64,000 bases of DNA from Microplitis mediator (lineage: Eukaryota; Arthropoda; Insecta; Hymenoptera; Braconidae), in NCBI RefSeq assembly GCF_029852145.1, contig NC_079975.1:15187275-15251274 (forward strand). Direction: 5' to 3'. This document shows, in pieces, positions 21,818-32,893 of the stretch. Each line of letters starts with the position of its first letter. Position 1 is the first letter of the stretch. Below the pieces are notes generated by a model that saw nothing but the letters and a program-made list of their open reading frames with translations, ran no database searches and was not told the DNA's origin. Position numbers and translations under genes: made by a program.

Positions 21818-22121
21818 TTTCACAAATGTACTTTTATTGAAAATTTTTTTTGTCAACTTACTCTTCATTGACTACATTTTCAGCATCGATTGGATTGATT
21901 AATGACTGATGAGCTTGTGGTTGTCCGTGATTATGGATGCCGAAAGTGACAATTTCTCCATCATAATAACGCCATAATTTTGCATTACACCGTTGAAGAG
22001 TATCACTTAAGACACAGACGTATCGTTGAATGTATCCATCATAATGACCATCTCGATTATAAAGATAGCCGTGGTATTCCAGCCTCAAGAGGCCAGCTTG
22101 TTGGCCTGCTGGCACATTCAT
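18670..22121 (-). CDS. FLYWCH-MULE transposase-RING finger protein, 11 exons, 712 aa
   Basis: Exons (5' to 3'): 22124-21862 (ATG at 22121), 21522-21291, 21159-21097, 21014-20811, 20693-20369, 20282-20138, 19964-19882, 19793-19500, 19417-19295, 19203-19093, 18968-18670. All introns are GT-AG. The exons sum to 2139 nt and every junction keeps frame, which strongly supports the model. Domains: FLYWCH-type zinc finger (about 10-65; C36, C45, H63, H65); MULE DDE core with D160 (HIDGTY), D226 (VCDFEQ) and E340 (NNLSEN); Arg/Gly tract about 491-512; acidic/Ser linker; C3HC4 RING (C651, C654, C666, H668, C672, C675, C697, C700) up to the C-terminus. Known: MULE domains cut and paste DNA, FLYWCH fingers bind DNA, and RING fingers usually recruit E2 enzymes. 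The fusion function is inferred, not known. Oddity: the usual C-W-x-H after D226 reads CWVN, whereas the right copy keeps CWFH. A non-coding first exon may lie upstream, since an acceptor precedes the ATG. Confidence 0.82.
21763..21813. repeat. (GA)n microsatellite in intron 1 of the left transposase gene
   Basis: About 50 bp of uninterrupted GA on the plus strand (TC on the transcribed strand), inside the intron between exons 1 and 2. It is absent from the equivalent right-arm intron. Confidence 0.9.
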
Positions 22122-22124
22122 CAC

Positions 22125-23079
22125 CTGTTAATAAAATTAAATTGAATTTTTTTATAAATTCTACGATTTCTATTATAAATAGATTATGACAATGAAATCA
22201 AGCTGACAATTTTTATAATTCTTAACTAATAAATTAAACATTAATATATAAAAAAAAATTATTTTTAAATTCATGCGAAGGACTTAAAAATCTTTGTGTT
22301 CATATTAAAGATTATTTTAATATAAAGTAATTTGTATAAAAAAACAATATATTTGTCAAATGTCTGCGACTTTTAATTTTATAATAGATTTAGTCCATTA
22401 AATACTATTTTTAGTACTTACTTAATTAATTTGAATCTTACACAAAAATTCACAACGCTGATAGACGCTTAGCAGCCAAGTAAAGAGTAAAGAATAAAGC
22501 CACAGTCGATCGGCGTTGTAACAATGAGTTCGCGCCAAAATTTTACACGATCGTGATTTGTTTCATCCCCCACTATACTTAATGTATAAGATGGTCACTG
22601 TATGTATAGTAATAAAGAATAGACTCATTTCAGTTGACAATCGCATTAGGTGTAGATACTGAAGGATCTACTCTACTGCTATATTCAATATTTAACTTCG
22701 AGTAGAGACTTCGAAAAATCTCGAAATATTTACACGGGAGTTTATTACAGTCAACATTATCGTGCAAGTTATTGTACCAGAGTTTTTGTAATTTTTAAAA
22801 TTATATTATTAAATAATGAGTGTGAATGTAGCAGACATCAGATAAATTAAAAATTATTAATAAATATCATAAATAATTAATAAAATTTAATTTAAAAAAA
22901 ACGCGCATATAAAAAATTTAAAAATTAATAACTGCATTTTTTATAAATATTTTTTTTTTTTATATTTACTCTATTTATTTACAATTTTAAATTTGTTTGA
23001 TGTCAGCTACATTCACACTCATTATTAAATAATAAATTTTTATAAGTATTTGTTGAAACAACAATACATTTTTTTTTAG
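22125..23079. promoter_or_regulatory. Central spacer between the two divergent genes; probable bidirectional promoter region
   Basis: Both genes start from this about 950-bp spacer and run outward. It contains a more complex stretch at 22480-22760 and an arthropod initiator-like TTTCAGTTGA near 22630. Both coding starts are directly preceded by splice acceptors (TTAACAG and TTTTTTTTAG), so untranslated first exons probably lie here. No promoter can be proven by reading alone. Confidence 0.4.
22806..23034. repeat. Hairpin of about 230 bp upstream of the right gene
   Basis: ATGAGTGTGAATGTAGCAGA at 22816 is matched in inverse by the block ending CACTCATTATTAAATAAT near 23033. The loop is AT-rich. 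It could be a small MITE or a folded regulatory segment at the symmetry centre of the element. Confidence 0.65.
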
Positions 23080-23945
23080 ATGATGGAAGTGCCAGGACAA
23101 CGAGTAGGTACATTCAGATTAGAATACAACGGATTTAATTATCATCGTCATGGTCGTCATAATGGGTTTGTCAGGCGATACATATGTGCATCGAGAACTA
23201 CACATGATAAATGTTATGCAAAACTATGGTGTTATGATGATGGGCAAATTCTAGAGAAAGGAAATCATAACCATCCACGGCCCACGATTGGTGAACGTGA
23301 ACCCATAATTCAAGAACTGCGTCGTAGAGCATTAATTAATCACGACTTTCCAAATGACGTGGTGAATGCTGTTTTTCGTGAGTGAGTAAATAGAAAATAA
23401 AAAGAAAATAGAAATTATATTACAAATAATTCTTTAGATATTTTGTATACTTTTATATCTATTATACTATTAAAATAAAAAAATTTAATAAACAATTTAG
23501 AAACTAATAAATTAAATAAGAGATGAATAAAAAAAGATATTATTAGAGATTTTAATTGGTATTTAGTATTTTACGAGTACTTAAAATACAAATATACTTA
23601 AGTATATATAACAAATATACTAATGTCATAGAGTTCCGAATGCAGCAAGAATCGACATGCGACCTGAAGCGGCTAGGCGACATATTAATCGGGAACGAAG
23701 ACTTCATATACCCGCAATACCGCGTACCGTAGGAGAATTAGGACTTTTTCTAGATGCCTATGCACCTATCAGTAATATTTATCAAGGGGTTGTCACAGGT
23801 ACTGATGGATCTTTAGGATTTATATTTGGGTCAAATGATATGATTAATCGACTTAGTGTAACTAATGAGTTGCACATTGATGGCACATTTAGAGTGAGTA
23901 CATATGTTAAAAGAAGTTAATGTAGAAAAACAACTTCTTCCTTGT

Positions 23946-24297
23946 ACACGGAAAAAAATTTCTTGTTACAGCAACAGGATTAATACTATTGTTTCGACTC
24001 AATATTAAAATATAGTTACCCAGTAAAAAATTTTTCGGCATTGCGTCGAAAAACTTAGTGTTGAAAAATTTTGTGTTAAATATTTAACACGTTTTGTGTT
24101 GATTTAACAGAATAAATGTTAAATGTACACATAAAAGTGTTAAATATGTAACACAAAAATTTTTAACACTAAGTTTTTTGACGCAAAATTTTTCACTGTG
24201 TAACTATATTTTACTATTAAGTCGCAACAACAGTATTAATCCTGTTGCTGCAACATGACTGCCTCCTGTTGCAGCTACAGGCAATTTTTTTCCGTGT
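23946..24297. mobile_element. Nested MITEs in an intron of the right gene
   Basis: The outer element starts ACACGGAAAAAAATTTC and ends AATTTTTTTCCGTGT, with CAACAGGATTAATACTRTTG mirrored just inside. A second palindrome (about 24016-24205; CCAGTAAAAAATTTTTC / GAAAAATTTTTTACTG type ends, AACACTAAGTTTTTTGACGC in the arm) is inserted in its middle. Confidence 0.75.
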
Positions 24298-24410
24298 AAC
24301 TATCATTTTTTAAATTAACTATACATAAAATTAAAAAAATTTTTTTTGTAGTCAGTCCCACGAGCTCCTAGGCTAACACAATTACTTGTCATCCACACTA
24401 GAAGAATGGA

Positions 24411-24640
24411 TTTTTCTGCCCTCCGGCCGGAAAGTGGCAACTTTCTGGCCGCTGCCCTAAACGAAGTTGCAACTTTCCGGCTTCGTCGAGCAGAAAAATA
24501 GTATACGCACCTTGGCCAGTAAAAAAGAAAGCCTCAGACCACATGTTTGTCAGCCTCGGCTTCGCCTCGGCCAACAATTACATGTGCTCTGAGACTTTTC
24601 TTGTTTTACTGGCCTAGGTATGTAATATACTATTGTACGT
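24411..24640. mobile_element. Two adjoining GC-richer hairpins replacing an exon donor
   Basis: The first hairpin (TTTTCTGCCCTCCGGCCGGA ... GAGCAGAAAAA) runs to about 24500. The second is flanked by AATAGTATACGCACCT / AGGTATGTAATATACTATT, with arms TTGGCCAGTAAAAAAGAAAG and its inverse. They begin exactly where the left gene has its exon 3 donor, so they probably destroyed splicing of the right copy. Confidence 0.65.
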
Positions 24641-24995
24641 ATTAGATGACAATATTTTCTGATGACTTTTATTCATTGTTTTATTTTAATCGTACAACTA
24701 TATCTTTAGGGTATTCCTGTATTATACGTACTTTGCAGCCGCAAGACAGCGGCAATGTACATAGCTATTTGGGAGTATTTAGTAGCAGAAGTACGTGGCT
24801 TTCAAGAAAATTTACGGACTTTAGTATGTGACTTCGAGCAGGCAATAATTACGTCGGCCAAGCAAGTGTTTCCTCGAATTAAGATTCGCGGGTGCTGGTT
24901 CCACTTTGTACGTGTAAGTACAGCTATTAAAACAATTTTCATTATCGAATTCTCTGAACCTTATATCAATTAAACACGATTTGTCATGATATATC

Positions 24996-25320
24996 GCGTG
25001 CCAAATGCCAAAAGAGCGTATAAAAGTTGTACGCCCTTTTGGCTTTGAAGAACCAAAAGGGCGTATAATTTTTTTTTTTGTGCCAATCGTTTTGTAAACA
25101 TGTTCTAAGCCTCAAAATAAAAAAAAAATTTCCAAAGCCAAAAGGGCGTATATCTTCAGATACGCCCTTTTGACGTTAGTACGTCAAAAATTTTTTTTCT
25201 GCAGATCTTTACGTTTCGAGCGATTCTCAAAAGAATGGCAAAAAAAAAATTTTTTATACGCCCTTTTGGCATGGAACCCTATCTAACTGCTGTAATACGC
25301 CCTTTTGGCATTTGGCACGC
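24996..25320. mobile_element. MITE with repeated CCAAAAGGGCGTAT motifs
   Basis: Termini GCGTGCCAAATGCCAAAAG and its inverse (CTTTTGGCATTTGGCACGC). The core CAAAAGGGCGTAT or its complement occurs seven times inside, in both orientations. It lies in the intron before the damaged exon 5. Confidence 0.8.
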
Positions 25321-27811
25321 CATATAACAAAAACTTCATCAAAATATTTTCTGTAATTATAGTATGAAATTTAAACCATTAAAATGAATTATTATAATTT
25401 TTTTTATATGATTATTAAATTTTCACAACGATTTGGTCTTAAGAGAAACGTGGACTCTTCTTCTTCTACCACAAGAAATGATTGCTGATGGCATTAAACT
25501 TATTGGCGACACTATACGAACTTTTGAAGCACAATACCCAAATATGATTCTTTTCTTCAGATATTTAGAAACTTTTTGGCAACCACTAGCTGAAATTATA
25601 TCTGTATGGGATTCTCCATGGAGGACCAACAATATATCTGAGGCTTTTAATCGTCACTTGATTGCACGGTTGGGAGGCGAGCATTCAACGCTGTTTAAAT
25701 TTTTGAGTAAGAGCATTTCTTTTGGTCGTAAACAAGGGTTTTTTTTACCGTTAAAATATATCATTTCATTAATTTTAGAAGGCATTTCTGACATAATCAC
25801 GGACGCTGAAATAACTAACACTAGACTTGACAGAGATATTGATTTACAACGTACCCGCAGAGCTACTCAACTCAGACAAGATCTGCGAATAAGAAGTCTT
25901 CAAAACTCCTTAAGAACTAGAAGGTAAATATGTTTCTAGTACAATTTGCAATTATATTGTTAAAGATTTTCCTCGAAATTTAACGCAAATTGTTTGAAGT
26001 TATTAATAATTAAAATCAGTCAGAAACATAAAACATAAATTTTCCCGGAAGGGAAAAATAAAAAAAAATATCATAAAATAACTTATTTATACACTTTATT
26101 CTTCATTTCATTAAATTTCCAAGTCATAAATGTCATGACAATTACAATCACAATATATTCTATTTTATTTTGTATCAATAATTGTTTCTTAATTGTCCAT
26201 AAGTCGATTAATTTTAAAGTATTATTTGAAATATAAAAGTGATAATTATTTGAAAGGCCATATTCCTAATTAGAAATTAGTTTTTTTTTCACTGCTCAAT
26301 TAATGATCCTAAAGTTACCAAACAATTAACTATTTTTGAGTTATTTTTTCAAAAATTTTATTATTAAAAAAATTAAAAAAAAACTCTAGGTGCGTTTTTT
26401 TGGAAGATTTTTTTTTAATTTGTCGTTTTCAAAAAAATTACAAAAATTATTATTCATCGGCTAACTTAAGTACCATGTTTAATTAGTTTTTGTATATTTC
26501 AAATTTCATAATAAGGCTGTAAAAATTGAAATTTTTTTTATACATTGAAATAATCACATTGTGTGTGAAATTAATGAATTTTATTTAATTTCCCTGACAA
26601 TTTCCCAGTTCAGCAGATCTTCAAGATCCCGAGATTGAAGCTCATCCAGCGGAAATTTTACGTAATAATGGTGAAGATGACCTAGAAAATTTAAATCATC
26701 GTGTACCAGAATCTAATTCACCAAGTTTAATAACGACAAGTAATGAAACATCTCGACGTGTACGACGGAGGACTGAGTCCCCAATTCCCGGGCCTTCTGG
26801 GTGTACTACTGTTAACGGGCGCCTAATTGGTACTATTTGTATATTCATCAAATCTCGATTCAATTTAAAAAAATTTTTTTTGTACAAACTGAAAATTATT
26901 TTATTTATTATTATTATAGGTTCAGTCGACGGACTACTCGACAGAAATAGTTCTCATGTAGATTTCACTGCTGTAAACGTCAGAAATGATTCAACTCTAC
27001 ATACTTCATCGCCTGACGATGAGATGATATATTATGGTAATGACGTCAATTTCAAATATCGTAAATATAATGATTTTATTTGCAAAAAGAAAATTGTTAA
27101 TACTTACAATTAATTTTTTTTTTCTATTCAGCTGGAGAAATTGAGCTCTTATCAGAGCCTGATAGCGATGAACCTGTTGATAGTACTGAATTAAGGACAA
27201 GAAATTTTGGAGACGTTCCTGCTGAAGAGGGTAAAACACCTTGCGTTATTTGCCAATCAAATAGGCCGACATCAGCCTATTCGACATGCGGGCATGTATG
27301 TATCTGCACTTATTGCAAAGCTGAAGTTGAACTGAGAATGGTCCACAATCGCAGAACACGTCCGACATTAAAATATGAATGTCCAGTGTGTAAGGTAACC
27401 TCCGACAGTATAGTTAGATTGCATCTATAAAAAGTACTGAACATTTTTTATAATCTGCAATTTAAATACTATGATGAGAATAATCACTCTTTGTATACAA
27501 TTAGTTAAGTATGATTATTAAAATCAAAATGTTAAGGGCTAAAATTATTTTATTTTTTTAATTTTGAAGTCGTATAACTTTTAATATATTCGGTTTGTAG
27601 TTTACAAACTACATAAAATGCTTAACTAATTAAAAATTAAAATTGATTAACTTATTATTTTTGAGTTATTAGTAATAAAAATAAACCCTTTAAAATTGAT
27701 ACTGATCGTCATGTTATTAATTAAACTTATTGTGGTTTCTAAGTTTAATTTACATACATATGATGAATAATAAGATCGAAACGTATCAATTTTAATTTTT
27801 AATTAAGTATA

Positions 27812-29556
27812 TGTTATGTCATAAATTGACATAAATAAATGTTTTATGGGTATTTGGCCCAAGCCGAAGCCTATAGACCGGGAACCCCAGAGACCTTATA
27901 TTAAAGAGGATAGGTTTATTTCTAAATTAATAACACGATGCTAAAAATATTAATTCTTAATTATATTGCCAACTTAATTACAAAATTTTGAGGTTTGGAG
28001 ATTGTGTTTCTTATAACATTAAATCTTGATCGTAAGAAACAAAATTCGAATATCCTTTCTAATATAATCCAAAGATAACGGTTAACTGATTAAAATTTAG
28101 AGAGTAAAAAGTAATTAAGATTCTAAATTGCAGTTCTATGTAATTCAAATTAAATTGTAATTTAACTAGCGCAAGATGATTTTTTAAAATAGTATGGCGA
28201 AATTAAAAAAAGAAAACAATTTGAAGTAAATCGGAGACGATGTACTTTAACGGATTATCAATTGATTTGAGTTTAGTTATTTTTTTAAATGCGAATAAAA
28301 TATTTTTGTCGAGCAATTTTGTAAAGATCATTAGGTGGTTACTCAGCCGACTCTAATTTATTTTCAAAAGAAAAAAAACGATAGTTAATGGTATTTAATT
28401 AAAAAAAATCGTACCTGAGTTTTTTTATGTAGTACGCTGGTTTACTTATGTAGTACTTATTTATTCTGCTGTTTTCACTCGCGATTTTATATTGCTCGAC
28501 ACTTATTCTTTTTCTACAGTTGAACTTTACACTAGGCTGGTCAGGACACGAGAGAGCGAGTACAAGTAAAATCCGCCTAGATATAGCGATTTTTTTTTTG
28601 GGTGGACCCAATTCCGTAAATTTGGGGGAATTTCCACGCCTACGCTCTGTCGTGTCCATCCAACTTTTTCCACTTCCTTCCGGAAACCCATTGTTTCGGG
28701 GCCGCACTATCCCTTCCACATTGTTTTTCCCACTGACGTAGTTGCTTCGGACCCCCTCTACATGGGTCCTCCACAACCCGCCCTTTGACCTTATTGGATA
28801 AATTATTTTTTAATTTTTTTTTCTTTTTGTTATTCTCATATTATTGTTAACTATATCCCTATATTATTTATAAATGATAATTTTATAAACTACATTATGT
28901 TCATAAGCTATATCATTCTGTGGGTCTTATGAACTATATTATTTATAAACGATAATTTTTATAAACTACATCATTTTGTAGAATATATAATTTATGGTTT
29001 AATTGCCTCTTAATGAATTAATTGATTATTCTTATTGCCTATGATCATTTTATATTCCTTTTTTCTATTTTTTTATGTTTTACACGTTTGGTTAACTGAT
29101 AAATTTTCATTTGAATTATTATTATTTAGTATTTAAATTTTGTTCTTTTATAATTTTCTTGTTTGTGTCGCTTTCTATTTTAAATGGTTTTATTATCTTA
29201 ATGGAAACCTTTTTGCTTGTTTGTTTAGCTACTCACTTGTCCAAACATCATAATTTGCTTTTAAATGTTTTTTCAATTTGGAAAACATTCAAAAACTCAT
29301 TATAGATATGTCTTATTTACTTTAGGTCTTATTTAGAGTGTGCTGGCGATAAGAAAGTGCGTCAGCAGCCACCCTGACCCTGGGTGAGGATTAAAATTCC
29401 TTTTCACCCAATATTATATTAAAATATAGATTAGGTGTTCGAACAAGTTTCCTAATGTCAACCAAAACGTTAAGTAAAACATAAAATGTAAGATTTAAAT
29501 AAAATAAAATAAGATTAAATAATATATAAACAAACGAAAATAGTCTGGACGTAACA
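27812..29556. mobile_element. Solo LTR, about 1.75 kb, in the right terminal repeat
   Basis: Starts TGTTATGTCATAAATTG and ends GTCTGGACGTAACA. It is flanked by TATA (27808-27811 and 29557-29560), and the flanking sequence rejoins exactly the subrepeat it interrupts. No internal coding region or second LTR is present, so it is probably the product of LTR-LTR recombination. The element family is unknown. Confidence 0.7.
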
Positions 29557-29827
29557 TATAATTAGCAGTTACTTGTCACTGACAAATTTTTTTTTTTTAT
29601 TTAATATTTTGTATGCCATGCGTGTAGCAGTCATGATTATAAATCAATACATACGATTAGTTAAGTAAGATTATTGAAATGTAATTGTTGAGTGCAAAAT
29701 TTTTTCTTTCTAATTTTGAAGTCAAATAACTTTAAATATATTCCATTTTTAGTTTACGAGATACATAAAATTCTTAACTAATTAAAAATTAAAATTGATT
29801 TTTTTTTTTTTTTTATTATTATCAGTA

Positions 29828-30006
29828 CCCTGACGGTTTTGAATCACGCTGGAAACACCCTGGAATCACGGTGGATCTACAGTGGTTGCACAGTGGGTTT
29901 TTTTTTCATTTTACTACGTACTTCCACGGTGGTTACTCGGTGTACCCACCCTGATTCCACAGTAGTGTTTCCAGGCTGTTTCCAGGGTGATTAAAAACCG
30001 CCCGGG
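29828..30006. mobile_element. Small MITE with TA duplication
   Basis: CCCTGACGGTTTTGAATCAC at the left is mirrored by the right end (...GGTGATTAAAAACCGCCCGGG), flanked by TA on both sides. The arms contain repeated CCACGGTGG/CCTGGAAACA-like motifs. Removing it restores the usual TTATTATCAGTAATAATAAA spacer of the terminal repeat. Confidence 0.8.
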
Positions 30007-31558
30007 TAATAATAAATCCTTTAAAATTTTTACTAGTCATTATGTTATAAATTAAACTTATTGTGGTTTCTGAGTTTAATTTACATACATATGATGAATA
30101 ATAAGATCAAAACGTATCAATTTTAATTTTTAATTAAGTTTAATTAGCAGTTACTTGTCACTGACAATTTTTTATTTTTCTTTAAATATTTTCTATGCCA
30201 TGCGTGTAGCAGTCATGATTATAAATCAATACATACAATTTGTTAAGTAAGATTATTGAAATGTAATTGTTGAGTGCAAAATTTTTTCTTTTTAATTTTG
30301 AAGTCGAATAACTTCAAATATATTCGGCTTGTAGTTTACAAACTACATAAAATTTCTAGCTAATTAAAAATACATACAGATGATGAATGATACGATCGAA
30401 TCGTAACAATTTTAATTTTTAATAAAGTTTAATGTGCAGTTACTCTTCACTGACAATTTTTGTTTTTTTTTTTTTATATTTTGTAAGTCATGCGTGTAGC
30501 AGTCATGATTATAAATCTTTATATACGATTCGTTAAGTATGATTATTAATATCGAAATGTTAAGGGCTAAAATTATTTCATTTTTTTTCAAATTTTGGAG
30601 TCAAATAATTTTGTATACATTCGATTTGTAGTTTACAACATAAATAAAATTCTTAACTAATTAAAAATTAAAATTGACTTACTTTTTATTTTTTATTATT
30701 ATCAGTAATAATAAATCCTTTAAAATTTATACTGGTCGTCATGTTATGAATTATACTTATCGTAATTAATTTTAATTTTTAATGAAATTTAATTTGCAGT
30801 TACTCGTCACTGACGTTTTTTTTTTTTTTCTAACTTTGTATATGATGTGTGTACCAGTTTGATTTGTAATTTATAAATAAAAAAAAATGTTCACATAATT
30901 AAAAATTTCAGTTTAATTCGTAGTTACTTGTCACTAACAATTATTATTTTTTTTTTATACTTTTTTACACGATGTGAGTAACAATAATAATAAATTTATC
31001 AAGACAAAAACTTGATCATAATTATGAAAATCTGTTTTTAAAGTACCAAAATTTTTATTTAATTATTTATTTGTTTTAAATTAATTTTGAAATCGTATTA
31101 AGCTAAATACATCTGATTCGTAGTTTTAAATTACTTTATATTCATAACTAATTAAATTTAAATTTAACTAACTAAATTTTATCACTACAAATAATAATAA
31201 ATCTTTGAAAATTTGAATTATTCGTCATGTTATAAATTAAAAAGATAATTCCAGTGAGATCCATTATTATCTTTAACATATTATCTTTTTGTGAGTCGAC
31301 ACATGGTAACAATCGTGTTTACTTTTTTACCGGTTATAGTTTGTCTAAGTCGATAATGGATAGTGATATTTTGGATAGTCATGTCATTGAATAGAAAAGT
31401 TTCGGCGTAGAGTTTAACTCGAGGAGACTTGTTCTGAGTAGAGATGTTCCGGAGTAAATAATTTTAAGGATAGTTTTATTTTACGATAGAGATATTTTAG
31501 GTGGAGAAGTTTTAAGGGGTTGTCCGTGCATAGAGAGGTTCTGGAGCGTCATAATGCC

Positions 31559-31566
31559 GTCAATGT
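31559..31566. repeat. Target-site duplication GTCAATGT (right)
   Basis: Exact match to 16424-16431, directly outside the right end of the MULE element. Confidence 0.8.
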
Positions 31567-32885
31567 CTTGCATAGTGCGAGATGTCCCGTTGACGGATCT
31601 TGATATAAGTCAAGTTAATTATGGGTGTTACTACGCATTAGAGTAATTGCAGTGGACAGTACGTGGGGAACAAAAAATAAAGGAATGTAAGACAGAAAGA
31701 AAGAAATCTGTTGTGACGTTTTTGTACCGCACAATTGAATCTATCCTGGTTTTTCTTATGAGAAAATGGAATATCGATTCCTCAGGATTGTTCAACATGA
31801 GTTTTGAAAAGTTTCCGAAGTCGGACATAACACATGTATACACGTGCTAAGTTACTGCGCATATTCTTTTAGCGCGAAAATTTTTTTTTGTTAAATAGAG
31901 CAGCCATTCTTTTCGGAAGTTAACGTCAAGTTATGATCGTAAAGTTGTATAATATAAATAGAATAAAAGAAAATCCACTTGTTCAAATTAATTAAATCTA
32001 CATGTACATTTAAGTAGAATTCTCTTTTTTTTAATCTCTGTTTTTTTGAATAATAAATACTTTAAAAAATGTGAGAAAAACAAAGATTTAACGCATTAAT
32101 ATTAAATAATTTGAACAATTTATTAAAGTAATCATAAAAAAACATGTTGAGACGTCATTTAATATCTATTTACAAGGGTTTTCCTTCTTATATACCTGTA
32201 TATATTGTTAACTTATAACGACAAAAATTATCCATCCATTTGTGTATAGTTGTAAATTTTGCCGCTTGATGCGAATTGTTTAATATTCATCCGGTAAAAC
32301 TTTTTCGTTTGGTTTTATAGAGGTATCGATTAAAGAAATTTTATAATTACTAAAAATTTATTCTAACCATATTGCTACAACAATAAGTGAGTAAATTACA
32401 TTTTTAAATTACAAAGAATTAAGAGTATAACCTCTATTTGTTATTTTATTTTTCAAACCATATAAACAGCCTGATAATTATCATGTAACCTAAAATTTGA
32501 AAACTTACTTTTTTGTATTTTAAAACTACAAAAGTTATCGAAGAAAGTTGAATGTTTTCATAAAAATTAATAACATTTCAAAGTGATCATTTCTGTCTAC
32601 TTGAAGAAGTTAAATATTTGTAGACAAAACTCTCGTCAAAAATTTGTTTTTCAATTCCGTTGGAAATAAAAAATGATGGTATATAAACCAGATTCGGCTT
32701 TAGGGTTAGTTTCTTGATTTGATTTTTTTAAATCCGGATTAAATAATTATTGCGAGACATCTATATATTTAAACTATATACTTGACATATACTAATAATA
32801 ATTATCCAAAGTTTCACAATATTCCACTGTAGAATTATAAAAATTTCATCTTTTTAGTTTCATTGGTATTCTGATCGATATTTAA
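31567..32885. other. Sequence without recognisable gene
   Basis: AT-rich, apparently single-copy within the window. Short frames at 31631-31850 overlap on both strands and show no domain features or splice support. No hairpin ends were found. Confidence 0.5.
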
Positions 32886-32893
32886 AATTGATA

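Larger units (their letters stand above)
23080..27430 (+). pseudogene. Right, mirror-image FLYWCH-MULE-RING gene copy, interrupted
   Basis: Recognisable exons: 23080-23381 (FLYWCH), 23632-23893 (ends at the first catalytic Asp, HIDGTF), 24352-24410 (donor lost), 24710-24913 (VCDFEQ, intact CWFH), 25422-25706 (NNISEA with the catalytic Glu; first part of the exon missing), 25779-25923, about 26614-26829, 26920-27036, 27132-27430 (RING; TAA at 27428). Exon 4 and exon 6 have exactly the lengths of their left partners (204 and 145 bp). Damage: MITEs follow exon 3 directly and replace its donor. Another MITE region removes the acceptor and about 33 nt of exon 5. No counterpart of left exon 7 is visible. 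Coding identity with the left gene is moderate except in the RING exon, where long stretches are identical. It cannot give the full-length protein by the left model, though shorter products are possible. Its first two exons carry about 69 extra bp. Confidence 0.75.
16432..31558. mobile_element. 15.1-kb Foldback-like Mutator (MULE) element with two divergent transposase genes
   Basis: Seen: both ends read GGCATTATGAC inward, followed by long inverted repeats. An 8-bp direct repeat lies outside. Within are two head-to-head genes, each running outward so that its last exon (RING finger) lies inside a terminal repeat. The terminal repeats contain several copies of a subunit with the core GTCAGTGACAAGTAACTGC. 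Known: Drosophila FB/NOF elements are Mutator-superfamily Foldback elements whose long inverted repeats consist of repeated subunits. Inference: this is an insect Foldback MULE of unusual design, a mirror-image pair of FLYWCH-MULE-RING genes. It has since been hit by several MITEs and one solo LTR, mostly in the right half. Confidence 0.85.
27170..31558 (-). repeat. Right terminal inverted repeat with internal subrepeats
   Basis: Inverted counterpart of 16432-18930, enlarged by a solo LTR (27812-29556), a small MITE (29828-30006) and one extra subunit. The subunit core in inverse form (GCAGTTACTTGTCACTGAC) occurs near 29565, 30146, 30434, 30795 and 30921. The outermost 300 bp match the left end closely. 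Confidence 0.8.

Noticed and set aside
24997..25320. CRISPR-like array of repeated words
   Set aside because: Repeats are in both orientations, unevenly spaced and inside a palindromic MITE in a eukaryotic context.
28399..28776. A 125-codon minus-strand frame
   Set aside because: It lies inside the solo LTR 27812-29556, lacks motifs and overlaps an equally long plus-strand frame.
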